A stretch of DNA of 64,000 nt from a bacterium (GCA_030428205.1 JAUIBK010000023.1:1-64000); one strand, 5' to 3'; numbered from the stretch's first letter, positions 8,280 through 17,677 are shown. The notes: generated from the sequence alone by a model not told the origin. A program made the numbers and translations.

Positions 8280-9107
8280 TTCACACAAAATAGGCGTATG
8301 AGGGATCTCCGTCAGCTCTATATCCCCCACAAACGGCACCGCCCCCACACTGCAAGCCGTAGAAACAGCTGCCTGAGCAATCTCACCGCCAACATCAGCA
8401 ACATAATCAGCCGTCGTAACAAATAACCCAGCTTCAATGATCGAACTCACTGCTGCAAGAGCACTGTGTGCATCTTCCTCACTGACCTGTTCATAGCTCT
8501 CAGTATCAAAATTATATGTCGAAGAAACATCTTCTCTATTCCAGTGGTCTAAATAAGGAAGAAAATTCTCGATAACATCATCCCCGTTTTGAGCCCCAAG
8601 GTATTTCGAATCTCTGTGGACAAGCTTGGCGATACGCTTTACAAGCTTTCGCATCCCTTTTGTTTGATGTGAATACTCAGCAATCATATCGACATTATCA
8701 AGAAAGAGCCCATCAAAGCCTTTCTTTAAAAATGGGCGAACAGCTTTCTTAAGAAGTACTCGACGAAATCGGCGCTTGTTTACTTTGGCGTACCACTCCC
8801 CCCAATCCCCCCAAAGAGCGAGACGAAACTTCTTTACATTCTTGTACCATGAGCGGTCAGGTTCAATTGTGCCAACCGAGAGGTATCCAAGCACGAGGGA
8901 TCCGTTTGCTTGAAGAAGGGAGATGTTCTCAGTGGAGATCCCCTCACCATCAACGACGATAAGATCGTACGCTTGTAGAGTCTCAAGTTCACCCGCAATA
9001 TCTTCATCATCTAAGCCGAGTGCAAAGACAAACGACTCTGCTTCATGAAGTTCTATAGCGAGCAGTGCACTTGGGATAAAACAGAGAAAGATAAAGACCA
9101 TTCGCAT
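8268..9107 (-). CDS. Secreted GH114-like endo-alpha-1,4-polygalactosaminidase family protein
   Basis: 279 aa with a signal peptide (MRMVFIFLCFIPSALLA). TIM-barrel GH114/TM1410 features are visible: DLIVVDGEG, LGYLSVGTIEPDRSWY, LWGDWGEWYAKVN, KGFDGLFLDNVDMI (catalytic Asp region) and LGAQNGDDVI. Relatives hydrolyse galactosamine-rich polysaccharide or act in exopolysaccharide (Pel-type) turnover. Export to periplasm or medium is predicted. Oddity: the last codons (EYTP and stop) lie in the right terminal repeat of the element at 8041-8279, so the original C-terminus was probably replaced when the element arrived. Confidence 0.82.
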   Translation of the reverse strand: MRMVFIFLCFIPSALLAIELHEAESFVFALGLDDEDIAGELETLQAYDLIVVDGEGISTENISLLQANGSLVLGYLSVGTIEPDRSWYKNVKKFRLALWGDWGEWYAKVNKRRFRRVLLKKAVRPFLKKGFDGLFLDNVDMIAEYSHQTKGMRKLVKRIAKLVHRDSKYLGAQNGDDVIENFLPYLDHWNREDVSSTYNFDTESYEQVSEEDAHSALAAVSSIIEAGLFVTTADYVADVGGEIAQAAVSTACSVGAVPFVGDIELTEIPHTPILCEYTP

Positions 9108-9280
9108 ACTTCAATCTCGACCTAAGATGATTACACCTAAAGAAAGAGCGCTTAACATACTGGTATGACTGAAATCTTAAAATACTTCTCAATCTGTGAC
9201 TTAGCTCACACACCCTATTCTCAATTCTACCGTTACTCTCTCTACGCAGATAATGCAGCTCTACTTTTGAGGTATGAATC

Positions 9281-9856
9281 ATGAAAATTTCTAAACAGAT
9301 ACTTTTTTCAACACTCTCACTGAGTCTTGCCACACTCCTTACGCTCCCAGCTCCAAGTCATGCACTTACACTCCCGGATGGCCCAGATGTCCAATTAAGC
9401 GAAGCTTTTGAGGGCATCTGGGTTGGTCGCCTTCCAAAGTCCTGCCTCAATCAAAAAAGAAAGAACTCAAAGAGCAGGAAAGCTCGAAAGAGCATACTGA
9501 AGCTCTGCGTCGAAGATAACGAGCTCGATACAAACCGAGAGCTTACTGGATCGGTTGTCCAAGGAAAAAGTATAAAAGTCATGCAAGACGACGGAAAACA
9601 TAAGCAGATCGGAAAACGAATGACTATTGCAGCAAGTAGCTCTCTCTCAACTTCTGCCCCTTCTGAACGCGCAATGGTTCTCGTAGAAGGCAAACAAGAC
9701 AGGCAGGGGCTTCTCACATTTATTATCGCCGATGGAGACTTCGAAAATGGCGACGCTAACCCAGGCGATATTGTAGGTACTTTTGGAAACTGCAACGGTG
9801 TTATATGGCGGTGGAAGAAGGTAAATCCAGCGTGTAGCTTAAGTGGAGACAGATAA
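9281..9856 (+). CDS. Secreted protein of unknown function
   Basis: 191 aa with a signal peptide (about 1-28, ending PSHA). The mature part begins LTLPDGPDVQLSEAFEGIWVG, has a basic stretch KRKNSKSRKARKS between two cysteines, and ends in a beta-rich region (GLLTFIIADGDFENG). I do not recognise a family. The basic region between cysteines recalls the basic C-terminal part of the MopE-like protein at 1516-3123, but no alignment was run. It is a single gene closed by the strong hairpin at 9874-9944. Confidence 0.65.
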   Translation: MKISKQILFSTLSLSLATLLTLPAPSHALTLPDGPDVQLSEAFEGIWVGRLPKSCLNQKRKNSKSRKARKSILKLCVEDNELDTNRELTGSVVQGKSIKVMQDDGKHKQIGKRMTIAASSSLSTSAPSERAMVLVEGKQDRQGLLTFIIADGDFENGDANPGDIVGTFGNCNGVIWRWKKVNPACSLSGDR

Positions 9857-9873
9857 GATCTCGATTTGAACTC

Positions 9874-9944
9874 CCAATTTGTTGAAGTTTTTAAATGGGA
9901 AGGTGCTTATTGCACCTTCCCATTTAAAAACTTCAACAAATTGG
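9874..9944 (+). terminator. 33-bp perfect hairpin, probable terminator
   Basis: Arms 9874-9906 and 9912-9944 are perfect complements over 33 bp with loop TTATT. It begins 17 bp after the stop of the secreted-protein gene and 125 bp before the TonB receptor gene. No U-tract follows, so the length of the stem rather than a classical intrinsic terminator may be what matters. Confidence 0.6.
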
Positions 9945-10068
9945 CAATCTATCACTCTCATTAGCACTACATAAAGCAATCCTGTTTCATACAGACACCT
10001 CCACCTTTCTTTGATATACATTCCTTACTACCTCCATTCCACTTTTCAGACCACAGTAAGGAAGCATT

Positions 10069-12351
10069 ATGTTTCGATTCTCATTGTGCTGTTTCTCTAT
10101 CGCTCTCACCATCTGCTTTTCTCCGCTTCATGCGCTTGGTGAACCACAAGACGAACAACCACTCCAAAACGATTACTTCGATCTCGATCTTGAAGAGCTC
10201 ATGAAAATTGAAGTGGTTACTGTTACAGCAAGAAAGCAAGAAGAAAACTTACAAGACGTTCCGGGCTCTCTCTCAACACTACAAGGAGATATCCTCGACG
10301 TCGTTCGTTCGAGCTCATCAGATATTCGCCACCTCAATGCACGTGTCCCCAGCTTCACCATTGAGTCTTCTTTTGGCCGTACTTTTCCTCGAATGTATAT
10401 CCGTGGACTCGGAAACACCGACTTTGACCTTAATGCTTCACAGCCTGTCTCTGTCGTTGTTGATGAGGTCGTCAATGAAAATCCTATTCTAAAAGGGTTT
10501 CCAGTATTTGATATGAACCGTGTCGAAGTTCTACGGGGACCTCAAGGATCGCTCTTCGGACGCAACACGCCTGCCGGTGTGGTGAAATTTGAAACCAATA
10601 GGCCTGTCGATCGACTCGAAGGATATGCTCACGCTTCCTATGGCACCGATAATACCGTTGAGCTCGAAGGTGTTGTAAACGACCAGTTATCAGATACAGT
10701 TACCGCCCGTTTTTCATTGCTTCGCCAACAGAAAAGCGACTACCTCGACAATCACGCTCTTGGGTTCGAAGAACAAAATACCCTTGGTGGATACCATGAG
10801 ACGGCTGGACGATTTCAAGTGCTCATTACACCAGACGAAGACTTTGAAGCGCTCGTAAATTATCACTTCCGTAATCTTGAGGGCCACGCAGGTATTTTTC
10901 GAGCAAATATTATTCAGCCTGGAACGAACAATTTTATCCCCGGGTTTGATAGAGATGACCTCTTCCAAGACGCCATAAGACAAAACAGAGAAGACCTCTT
11001 TTCTCACGGTGGCCACATTCGCCTTGAGTACGAAGGAGACCAACATATATGGACATCTATCTCAGCTCTCGAGAGTGTTGATTATATTGCTCACGGGGAT
11101 ATTGATGGTGGGTATGGTGCGGCCTTTCTTCCAGCTGGACTCTCTGGCCCTGGTGTCATCCCTTTCCCTTCAGAAACTGCAGATGGAATTCCTGATCACT
11201 GGCAGTTTACCCAAGAACTGAGATTAGCCAATAAACCAGAGGGACGGCTTGGCTATCAAGCTGGCCTTTTTTATTTTCATGAAGATCTTACCGTTGATAG
11301 CTTTAGCTTTGATACGTTTTCGGGAAATATCCAAAATGGCTTTGCCCAACAGGAACAAGAAACAAACGCGGCGGCACTCTTTGGTACAGTTTCTTACAAT
11401 GTCACCGATGACTTACAGATCACTGGTGGAGCCCGCTTTTCATACGATGAGAAAGATTTTAGGGCTCAACGCTATGTAAGCCCTTCTGGTGGAGGGGTAT
11501 TAGGCCCCCTCACGGCAAACCCAGATGATTCGCATGTGAGCTGGGACCTCTCGGCTCTCTATGATTACTCCGACACCATGAATTTCTATGCTCGTATCGC
11601 AAATGGATTTCGCTCTCCAAGTGTTCAAGGGCGGATTCTCTTTGGTGACGAGATTACCATCGGAGATTCAGAGGAGGTCCTCTCATTTGAAACTGGTTTA
11701 AAAAGTGACTTTTGGAATGAGCGAGCTCGACTTAACGCCTCTGTATATTATTTCACCATGGACGACCAGCAACTGACGGCTGTAGGGGGGGACTCAAACT
11801 TCAACCGCCTTGTAAACGCCAATGAAACCATGGGATATGGAGCAGAACTCGACGCAGCTTTTGCCGTAACACCTTCTTTTTATCTGACGGCCAGTGCGAG
11901 TTATAACCATACGGAGCTGAACGATAGTCAACTCTCCATTCCTGCGTGTGCTCAATGTACAATCCTTGATCCAACGAATTCTCATGGGTTTGCAGTTATT
12001 GACGGCAATCGTCTTCCTTTTGCACCTGAATGGATAACCAATCTCAATGCCCGTTACACATTCAAACTTGATTCGGGCGAGCTCTACATTCTTACTGATT
12101 GGGTCTATCGAAGTGAATACAACTTTTTTCTCTATGACTCAGCCGAGTTTAAGAGTGAGTTTCTCCTGGAAGGCGGAGTTCGAGCAGGATACCGCTGGTC
12201 TGGAGATTCTGCTGATTACGAGATCGCTCTCTTCGTACGTAATATTACCGATCAAGAATCACTTATCGGTGGAATTGATTTCAACAACCTTACTGGTATT
12301 GTAAACGAAGGAAGGTTTTGGGGGGCCCAATTAAGAGCTAACTTTTCTTAA
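10069..12351 (+). CDS. TonB-dependent outer-membrane receptor (first locus)
   Basis: 760 aa. Signal peptide 1-24, then a TonB-box-like EVVTVTA, a plug domain (QDVPGSLSTLQGDIL, PRMYIRGLGNTDFD, VEVLRGPQGSLFGRNTPAG) and a 22-strand-type beta-barrel with alternating aromatic segments to the C-terminus. Receptors of this class take up iron complexes, cobalamin, sugars or other ligands across the outer membrane. The plug and barrel resemble the iron-complex/carbohydrate type, but the substrate cannot be told. RBS AAGGAAG precedes ATG. A YfiR-family gene starts 15 bp downstream, as at the second receptor locus (40045-42708). Confidence 0.93.
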   Translation: MFRFSLCCFSIALTICFSPLHALGEPQDEQPLQNDYFDLDLEELMKIEVVTVTARKQEENLQDVPGSLSTLQGDILDVVRSSSSDIRHLNARVPSFTIESSFGRTFPRMYIRGLGNTDFDLNASQPVSVVVDEVVNENPILKGFPVFDMNRVEVLRGPQGSLFGRNTPAGVVKFETNRPVDRLEGYAHASYGTDNTVELEGVVNDQLSDTVTARFSLLRQQKSDYLDNHALGFEEQNTLGGYHETAGRFQVLITPDEDFEALVNYHFRNLEGHAGIFRANIIQPGTNNFIPGFDRDDLFQDAIRQNREDLFSHGGHIRLEYEGDQHIWTSISALESVDYIAHGDIDGGYGAAFLPAGLSGPGVIPFPSETADGIPDHWQFTQELRLANKPEGRLGYQAGLFYFHEDLTVDSFSFDTFSGNIQNGFAQQEQETNAAALFGTVSYNVTDDLQITGGARFSYDEKDFRAQRYVSPSGGGVLGPLTANPDDSHVSWDLSALYDYSDTMNFYARIANGFRSPSVQGRILFGDEITIGDSEEVLSFETGLKSDFWNERARLNASVYYFTMDDQQLTAVGGDSNFNRLVNANETMGYGAELDAAFAVTPSFYLTASASYNHTELNDSQLSIPACAQCTILDPTNSHGFAVIDGNRLPFAPEWITNLNARYTFKLDSGELYILTDWVYRSEYNFFLYDSAEFKSEFLLEGGVRAGYRWSGDSADYEIALFVRNITDQESLIGGIDFNNLTGIVNEGRFWGAQLRANFS

Positions 12352-12366
12352 AATACGGTTGCTTTG

Positions 12367-12909
12367 ATGATGCGTAAGATGCTTCTCACTCTTACTGCCT
12401 GTTTCTTCTTCTCTCTTCTCGAGACTATCTATTGCCCTGCAAAAGGCCATGCGATCTACGGAGACACTCCAACACAAGAGTATACGGTAAAAGCTGCTTT
12501 TCTTTTGCATTTTACAAAATTCATCAAATGGGACAAAGACGCATTTCATTCTGAAAGAGATCCTTTTGAGCTTTGTGTGTACAGAACGAATCCTTTTGGT
12601 CCCGTGTTGGATACCTTTCGGGATAAAAAGATTCTTCACCGAGAGACCAATACTCGAGTCATAACCTCTGTTCAACAAGCCTCGTCTTGCCACCTCCTTT
12701 TTGTTCCTCATACTGAACACAGAGCCATACGGTTTATTGGGGAAGATGGCGTAGTACCCAACCTGCTTCTTATTACCGAAGAACGAAACGGAGCGGTTAT
12801 TACGTTTCTGAAAAAAGATGGCAAAATTCGTTTCCACATTGATCAGAGCAAAGCTCAGGCGGCAGGCTTGCGTATCAGCTCCCAACTCCTGAAGCTTACC
12901 GTTGAGTAA
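12367..12909 (+). CDS. YfiR family (DUF4154) periplasmic protein
   Basis: About 180 aa with a signal peptide. The family core is clear: EYTVKAAFLLHFTKFIKWD, FELCVYRTNPFG, the Cys-containing CHLLFVP and the C-terminal RFHIDQSKAQAAGLRISSQLLKLT. In Pseudomonas YfiR is a periplasmic inhibitor of the CHASE8-type diguanylate cyclase YfiN. Here no yfiN or yfiB is present; instead the gene is coupled to a TonB receptor. ATG 12367 and 12370 are both possible. The second YfiR paralogue is at 42133-42708. Confidence 0.9.
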   Translation: MMRKMLLTLTACFFFSLLETIYCPAKGHAIYGDTPTQEYTVKAAFLLHFTKFIKWDKDAFHSERDPFELCVYRTNPFGPVLDTFRDKKILHRETNTRVITSVQQASSCHLLFVPHTEHRAIRFIGEDGVVPNLLLITEERNGAVITFLKKDGKIRFHIDQSKAQAAGLRISSQLLKLTVE

Positions 12910-13036
12910 CTCACCTTTTGCCGAATCCTGTGTCCTCTCTGATGGATATTGACTCTGCGTTTCGAGCTCTCCTATTGATTCCTTCGATTTGAGAGTCATT
13001 TGCTACGTAAAATTTCCATTTTTCAGTTTTTTTCTA

Positions 13037-13061
13037 AAAATTGCACAAATTGTGCAATTTT
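13037..13061. promoter_or_regulatory. 25-bp perfect palindrome, operator candidate (GCAC-N5-GTGC)
   Basis: Perfect palindrome with core TTGCACAAATTGTGCAA, 80 bp upstream of the first Tad-type gene. A possible -10 box TATGAT lies at 13067-13072, so a bound protein would cover the promoter. The same GCAC-N5-GTGC core occurs at 17665, 22707 and 23898, all intergenic and near pilus genes. Confidence 0.6.
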
Positions 13062-13141
13062 AGTGGTATGATGGTCATATGAGGTCAAAAAAGTGTGTTT
13101 GGACCTCTGTTGAAGTTGTAGGTTTTTTTCAGGTCATTATC

Positions 13142-13561
13142 ATGAAGGTTTTTCAAAGCAGTTCATACAGGAGAGATGATGAGACTGGGACGGCACTCAT
13201 CGAATTAGCTCTCTGTATTCCGCTCCTTGTCACAATGTTTGTTGGAATCTTTGAGCTCAGCTCATGGCTTAACCAGTATCTTGCTGTCTCACGGCTCGCT
13301 TATGAAGGAGCACGGTATGCTTCGACAGTACCAGCACTCCAAGACAACTCTGAGAGCTCAACAGTAAGAGATGTCATGAACCGAATAGAACATCTTAAGG
13401 TTCAATATTCGCTCCCTGCCACAACGACTTCCCAGCTTACTCGCACAGAAGGAGTCGAAAACTCAGTTTTACTTACCGTTTCAGCACCTCATCAATTTAC
13501 TTTACTCCCGATGAGCTCAACCGTTAACGTAAAGGTAAAGATGGCGTATTTATATCGCTAA
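13142..13561 (+). CDS. TadE-like minor pilin
   Basis: 139 aa from ATG 13142; an upstream in-frame ATG at 13079 would put 21 non-pilin residues in front. The prepilin-type segment ETGTALIELALCIPLLV gives a G|TALIE cleavage motif followed by a hydrophobic helix, and GARYAST follows as in TadE/TadF pseudopilins. The protein should be processed by a prepilin peptidase and join the Tad (Flp) secretion/pilus system. It is the first gene of a three-gene unit with 13575 and 15306. No tadA, cpaB or rcpA gene is in the window. Confidence 0.8.
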   Translation: MKVFQSSSYRRDDETGTALIELALCIPLLVTMFVGIFELSSWLNQYLAVSRLAYEGARYASTVPALQDNSESSTVRDVMNRIEHLKVQYSLPATTTSQLTRTEGVENSVLLTVSAPHQFTLLPMSSTVNVKVKMAYLYR

Positions 13562-13574
13562 AGGATTATGTACG

Positions 13575-15293
13575 GTGGTAAAGACAGATACTTCGCAACA
13601 ACCCCTAACCTATCCCGGAGAACGTGGGGCATCGATGGTAGAATTTGCCATCGCGGCCCCAATTCTCCTCCTTTTTCTCCTTGGGCTGATCTCTTTTGCG
13701 CTCTACTTCCACGGCAAAGCCTTGCTTCAAAAAGGAGCAGAGGAGGCGATTACCATAGCAGCTGTTGCACCTGATCTAGAAGACCCTGAGAACAACGATG
13801 CGATTATCGCTACTATCGAACAGCAAGCACTGGTCTTTCCTCTCCTCAGTATGTTTCGAGATGGTACTGACGATGATCCGACACAATATGGCTCCACAAG
13901 AATCAAGAACGTAGAGCTCGACATCGGTGAAGCCCTTGCAGGGACGATTACTGGGCATCTCGCGCGATATCCAATAACGGTGACGATTGAAGCAGAAATG
14001 ATCAATCTCATCCCTTTCTTACCTCCATGGCAGTATCGCATCACGGCGGCTGGATATCGTGAAGCGAAGTTCCATAGCACATTACCTGAGGCATTTGATT
14101 GTCAGGGAAATCCCATATCATTCGACGATCCTCCTCAAACCTGCCTCTGCGCTACGGCTCAAAACGATCCCAGAATCTATAGCAACCCAGAATCTGACGA
14201 GTGTGATTGCTATTCTCCTTTCATCCACGATGATATTGATGGTGATGGAGACCATGATGCTGGTGAATGTGTATGTCCATCAAATCGTACCGACGACCCT
14301 ACAGATCCTATGAATTGCATCTGTCTTCCATGCTCTGAGCTCTCAGATGAGCCAAACAATGGGATTCAAAATCCAACGACCTGTGAGTGCAACTGTCCCG
14401 CTGAAATGGTTGAGCTTGATGGCGAGTGTGTATGTGGTCCAAATTATGCAGACGTCGATGGTGAATGTGCGTGCAATATAACCCAAGCAGATTGCACCGC
14501 AGAAATTCCACATTTTAATTCTTCAAGCTGTGTCTGTGAGGAGTGTCCAGGCAACTTGGAGTATAACCCAGAAACTCTCTCGTGTGAATGCATGGCAGAG
14601 TGCGAAGGTGCTATGAATCCGCTTACATGTGAGTGTTGCCCAGAAGGTCAGGTGTTCATTGAAGCCGAAGGCATTTGTCGGTGTCCTGACAATATTTGCT
14701 CTCCAAACCAATATCCAGACTCTGCGAATGGGTGTGCTTGCATCGACTGTGACGCAGGTCAAATTTACGATCCTACTATTGATGAATGTTCCTGCCCTTC
14801 CTCAGAAGACTGTCCTGGAAATGCTGTTCGCGATCCCAATAATAATTGCGAATGTCACACATGCGAGGAGAATCAGTTTGCCTATGGCCTCCAATGCTTT
14901 TGCTCTGATTCTATCGATGATTTTATTGATTCACTCATCGAGTGTATTACGCCGACTGAATCTCTTCCATTAGGTGGCGTTTTCAATCCAGAGACCTGCG
15001 AGTGTAGTACGTGTGAAGCTGGACAATCAAACTTTGTTAACTGCATGTGCACCCATACCAATATGGGCTGCCACCCAACTCAAGTTCTCGTGGGAGAGGC
15101 TGGAGAGAACGGCGAAGAGTACTTTTATCCAGACGGTTCAAGTTACTTCATCAATCCAGAGTCCTGCGCGTGTGCTTGTCCAGCAGGTTGGGAACCCGAC
15201 ACTTGTGGTGTTGAAGGAAATTGTTGTAGGCCACCTGACTGTGATGACTGCGTGTATAGTCCCGAGCAAGGAGATTGGATCCTTCCAGAATAA
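13575..15293 (+). CDS. TadE-like pseudopilin fused to a long Cys-rich repeat region
   Basis: 572 aa from GTG 13575. The N-terminus carries RGASMVEFAIAAPILLLFLL, a TadE-like G|ASMVE motif and membrane helix. After about 180 residues typical of TadE/TadG the protein turns into some 380 residues rich in cysteine, with repeated NPxTCECxC and DGECVC units (for example NPTTCECNCPAEM, NPLTCECCPEG, NPETCECSTCEAG, NPESCACACPAGW). This looks like an extracellular, disulfide-bonded stalk of EGF-like or knot-like units. It starts 13 bp after the TadE-like gene and ends 12 bp before the vWA gene. Fusion of a pseudopilin to such a domain is unusual. Confidence 0.75.
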   Translation: MVKTDTSQQPLTYPGERGASMVEFAIAAPILLLFLLGLISFALYFHGKALLQKGAEEAITIAAVAPDLEDPENNDAIIATIEQQALVFPLLSMFRDGTDDDPTQYGSTRIKNVELDIGEALAGTITGHLARYPITVTIEAEMINLIPFLPPWQYRITAAGYREAKFHSTLPEAFDCQGNPISFDDPPQTCLCATAQNDPRIYSNPESDECDCYSPFIHDDIDGDGDHDAGECVCPSNRTDDPTDPMNCICLPCSELSDEPNNGIQNPTTCECNCPAEMVELDGECVCGPNYADVDGECACNITQADCTAEIPHFNSSSCVCEECPGNLEYNPETLSCECMAECEGAMNPLTCECCPEGQVFIEAEGICRCPDNICSPNQYPDSANGCACIDCDAGQIYDPTIDECSCPSSEDCPGNAVRDPNNNCECHTCEENQFAYGLQCFCSDSIDDFIDSLIECITPTESLPLGGVFNPETCECSTCEAGQSNFVNCMCTHTNMGCHPTQVLVGEAGENGEEYFYPDGSSYFINPESCACACPAGWEPDTCGVEGNCCRPPDCDDCVYSPEQGDWILPE

Positions 15294-15305
15294 TAAGGTT
15301 TAAGC

Positions 15306-17381
15306 ATGATTCGACTCCGAAAAGAAGATTCTGGCGCTATACTTGTTCTTGTCGCTCTTCTGTTATTTGTTCTCCTCTCTCTTGCTGCGCTTGCTATTGA
15401 TGTCACTATTGCGCTCTCTGCCCACGAGCAGGCAAGGCAACATGCGAGAGTAGCCGTACTCACAGCAATGGAAGAGTACTACTCCTCAATCAATGATGGT
15501 TCATCACATTCTGACGCTATGGACGATGCTGTTGAGCGTACCAATGCAGTCCTGACAACGAATGCAATTTTTACTGGTGGAGGTCACGAAGATAATATTC
15601 CTCAAATTTCAAGGGATCAAAGCGATGATGCCGCTCAACTCACTGCCGGCCTCTGGAAAACAGGAAATGAAGAGACATGTGACACCGAGTCCGCCCCATG
15701 CTTTATGCCTCTCAGTGAAGCAGAACTTGCCAGTGGTCAACATCCAAGCGCTTTTCGTATCCACGGCAAACTGTACCGTGGAATTCCAACCCGTATTGCC
15801 GAAGCCATTTTTGGAGTTTCCCTCATCGACTTTCAAGTAGCTGCGACAGCTACCTTCGTTCCTCGTGTCGGTTGCTTTCTGATAGATCTCTCACCTTCAG
15901 TTGCGTATGAAACCCATGTTCCATGGCAAGATGGAGGTCCTTATGCCGACCCCGCAGGAACACCCTCAACAGCAGATGCTTTTGGAAACCGTTATGCTTA
16001 TATTACCCAAGATGATAACCCTCACTTAGCTTTTCCTTTTGCACCAATGGATGATGGCTGGATGCAACTCAATGCCAACCAACCTGAAAGAAATTCGGAG
16101 GAAGGATATAACAGCACGAAACACTATGCAGCTGACTACACCATACAGTATGTCCTAGCTGACGAAGACTATCCTGGTGAGGTTACCGATCCAACAAGTG
16201 CTCTCTATCGACTCTCCCAGCACTTTGTCGATCCCTATAGCGATCTCGATAGGTACAGCATTCCACATCCGTATTGGGCCCACGTCGATGGATATGTTGA
16301 AGATGATGGAACTCAACATACTCCTGAGCCTTTTGGCACATTCATTCGAGGGGTCCATGAAGCTCTACAAACATTCAAAGATAGAAAAGTTTCTGGGGAC
16401 CAAGCCTGCATTATATTTTTCGACCGCTCTACACCGTGGACACACGTTGTAAAACTCACTTCGGATTTTGATTATTTACTCGAATTAACAAATTTGGATG
16501 TTTTTGATCATTTGCGCGCTGATGAGTTCAATCCAGCCGATCCAGACAACTATTCTCTCGCTCAGGCTTACATTGCAAACAATGGGCTCGGAGAAGGTCG
16601 AGAACGTCTCAATCGCCTCGGCATTTTTCCGCAACGCTTTGCTCATACTGATATTCGTGCTGCTTTAGACGAAGCCTTCTCTCAGCTTTCTAGCGAAGAG
16701 GGAAACGGTGTTCCGTCTTCGCATTTTATAACGCTCATTACCGACGGCTTACAAAATTGCCATGGAGAGGGATTCTGTAACAATCGCTATTCTCACTATC
16801 GGGTCGGTATTGCAGAGGTAAAAGCAAAGATTGCTGAGCATGCCAATCAAGAAAGACCAGTTCCCATTCACATTATTCTCTCTGGAGATCAAGTAGGACC
16901 ACACACAATTGATATTATAAATCCTGAACCACCCGTAAGTATGGAACTCCCCAATGGAGAAACCGATCACTGCTATACCGACGAGGAATATAGGCAACTT
17001 CCTAATGCGACCGACTACCACTTCGTACGAGGTGGAAATATAGCAAACGATACAGAAGGACAAGAACTCTGGGACAACAAAGATGTAATCCCTTTTTATC
17101 AGCCAAATGCAGATCTCTATGAAATTGCTATTGTAACACGAGGCCTCTTTGGCCCTCTTCGAGCTCGTGACGATGCATATTGCGAAACAATTTTAGATGA
17201 GTCACAAGATTACTTCGATCCGAAGCAATATCGTCCACTCTGTGACCCCGTAGCCAATCCGGCTCATCCGGAGCAGAGAAGGGACAAAGACCCATACTGC
17301 CGCTCCAAAGAACAGCAGATGAAAGACTATATGAGCCGAATTGTTGGTGCCAATCCATTCACAGTGGTGGAGGTGAACTAA
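15306..17381 (+). CDS. TadG-like protein with von Willebrand factor A-type region
   Basis: 691 aa. The N-terminus EDSGAILVLVALLLFVLLSLAALAIDV is a TadG-like membrane anchor with a degenerate cleavage motif; ALSAHEQARQHARVAVLTAMEEYY continues the TadG pattern. Around 190-600 there is a vWA-like fold: CFLIDLSPSVAYETH (MIDAS-like DxSxS), ACIIFFDRSTPW and HFITLITDGLQNC. Such proteins sit in the envelope and are thought to help anchor or stabilise Flp pili. It is the last gene of the unit, closed by the hairpin at 17430-17472. Confidence 0.75.
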   Translation: MIRLRKEDSGAILVLVALLLFVLLSLAALAIDVTIALSAHEQARQHARVAVLTAMEEYYSSINDGSSHSDAMDDAVERTNAVLTTNAIFTGGGHEDNIPQISRDQSDDAAQLTAGLWKTGNEETCDTESAPCFMPLSEAELASGQHPSAFRIHGKLYRGIPTRIAEAIFGVSLIDFQVAATATFVPRVGCFLIDLSPSVAYETHVPWQDGGPYADPAGTPSTADAFGNRYAYITQDDNPHLAFPFAPMDDGWMQLNANQPERNSEEGYNSTKHYAADYTIQYVLADEDYPGEVTDPTSALYRLSQHFVDPYSDLDRYSIPHPYWAHVDGYVEDDGTQHTPEPFGTFIRGVHEALQTFKDRKVSGDQACIIFFDRSTPWTHVVKLTSDFDYLLELTNLDVFDHLRADEFNPADPDNYSLAQAYIANNGLGEGRERLNRLGIFPQRFAHTDIRAALDEAFSQLSSEEGNGVPSSHFITLITDGLQNCHGEGFCNNRYSHYRVGIAEVKAKIAEHANQERPVPIHIILSGDQVGPHTIDIINPEPPVSMELPNGETDHCYTDEEYRQLPNATDYHFVRGGNIANDTEGQELWDNKDVIPFYQPNADLYEIAIVTRGLFGPLRARDDAYCETILDESQDYFDPKQYRPLCDPVANPAHPEQRRDKDPYCRSKEQQMKDYMSRIVGANPFTVVEVN

Positions 17382-17429
17382 ACAGCCTCGTCTCCTTCTC
17401 AATCCTAAGAGATACCACGCTCTGAACTA

Positions 17430-17472
17430 GCCATTGCGTTGAAAAATACACGTTTTTTTTCAACGCAATGGC
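17430..17472 (+). terminator. 17-bp stem hairpin with T-rich loop
   Basis: Arms 17430-17446 and 17456-17472 (GCCATTGCGTTGAAAAA and its complement) are perfect. It lies 49 bp after the TadG-like stop and probably ends the unit. The ATTGCGTT/AACGCAAT pair at the stem recurs in the hairpin at 24062-24100. Confidence 0.6.
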
Positions 17473-17664
17473 CAAACCAATTGAGCCAAGCCAGAACGCT
17501 TCAGTTATCCAAAAAGTAAATGTAGTGGAAAAAAAGAAAATTCGGAGTCGCGGATGGAAAGATCCCAAAAGCGTAATTAGGTAGGGTTTGACGTAGGGGT
17601 TAGCGCATTGAATCACACCCTTAGGCAAACCACCCGCAACTCCGAGGGGGTTGCATTATTAATC

Positions 17665-17677
17665 GCACAATTTGTGC
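17665..17677. promoter_or_regulatory. GCAC-N5-GTGC operator candidate
   Basis: GCACAATTTGTGC, the same 13-mer as in the 13037-13061 palindrome read from the other strand. A half-matching second copy (TTGCATTATTTGTGCAC) lies at about 17714-17730, and both are preceded by the words CGAGGGG and TTGCATTATT, like a partial duplication. No gene starts close by. Apart from this and the hairpin, nothing else is visible in the 17382-17861 gap. Confidence 0.45.
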
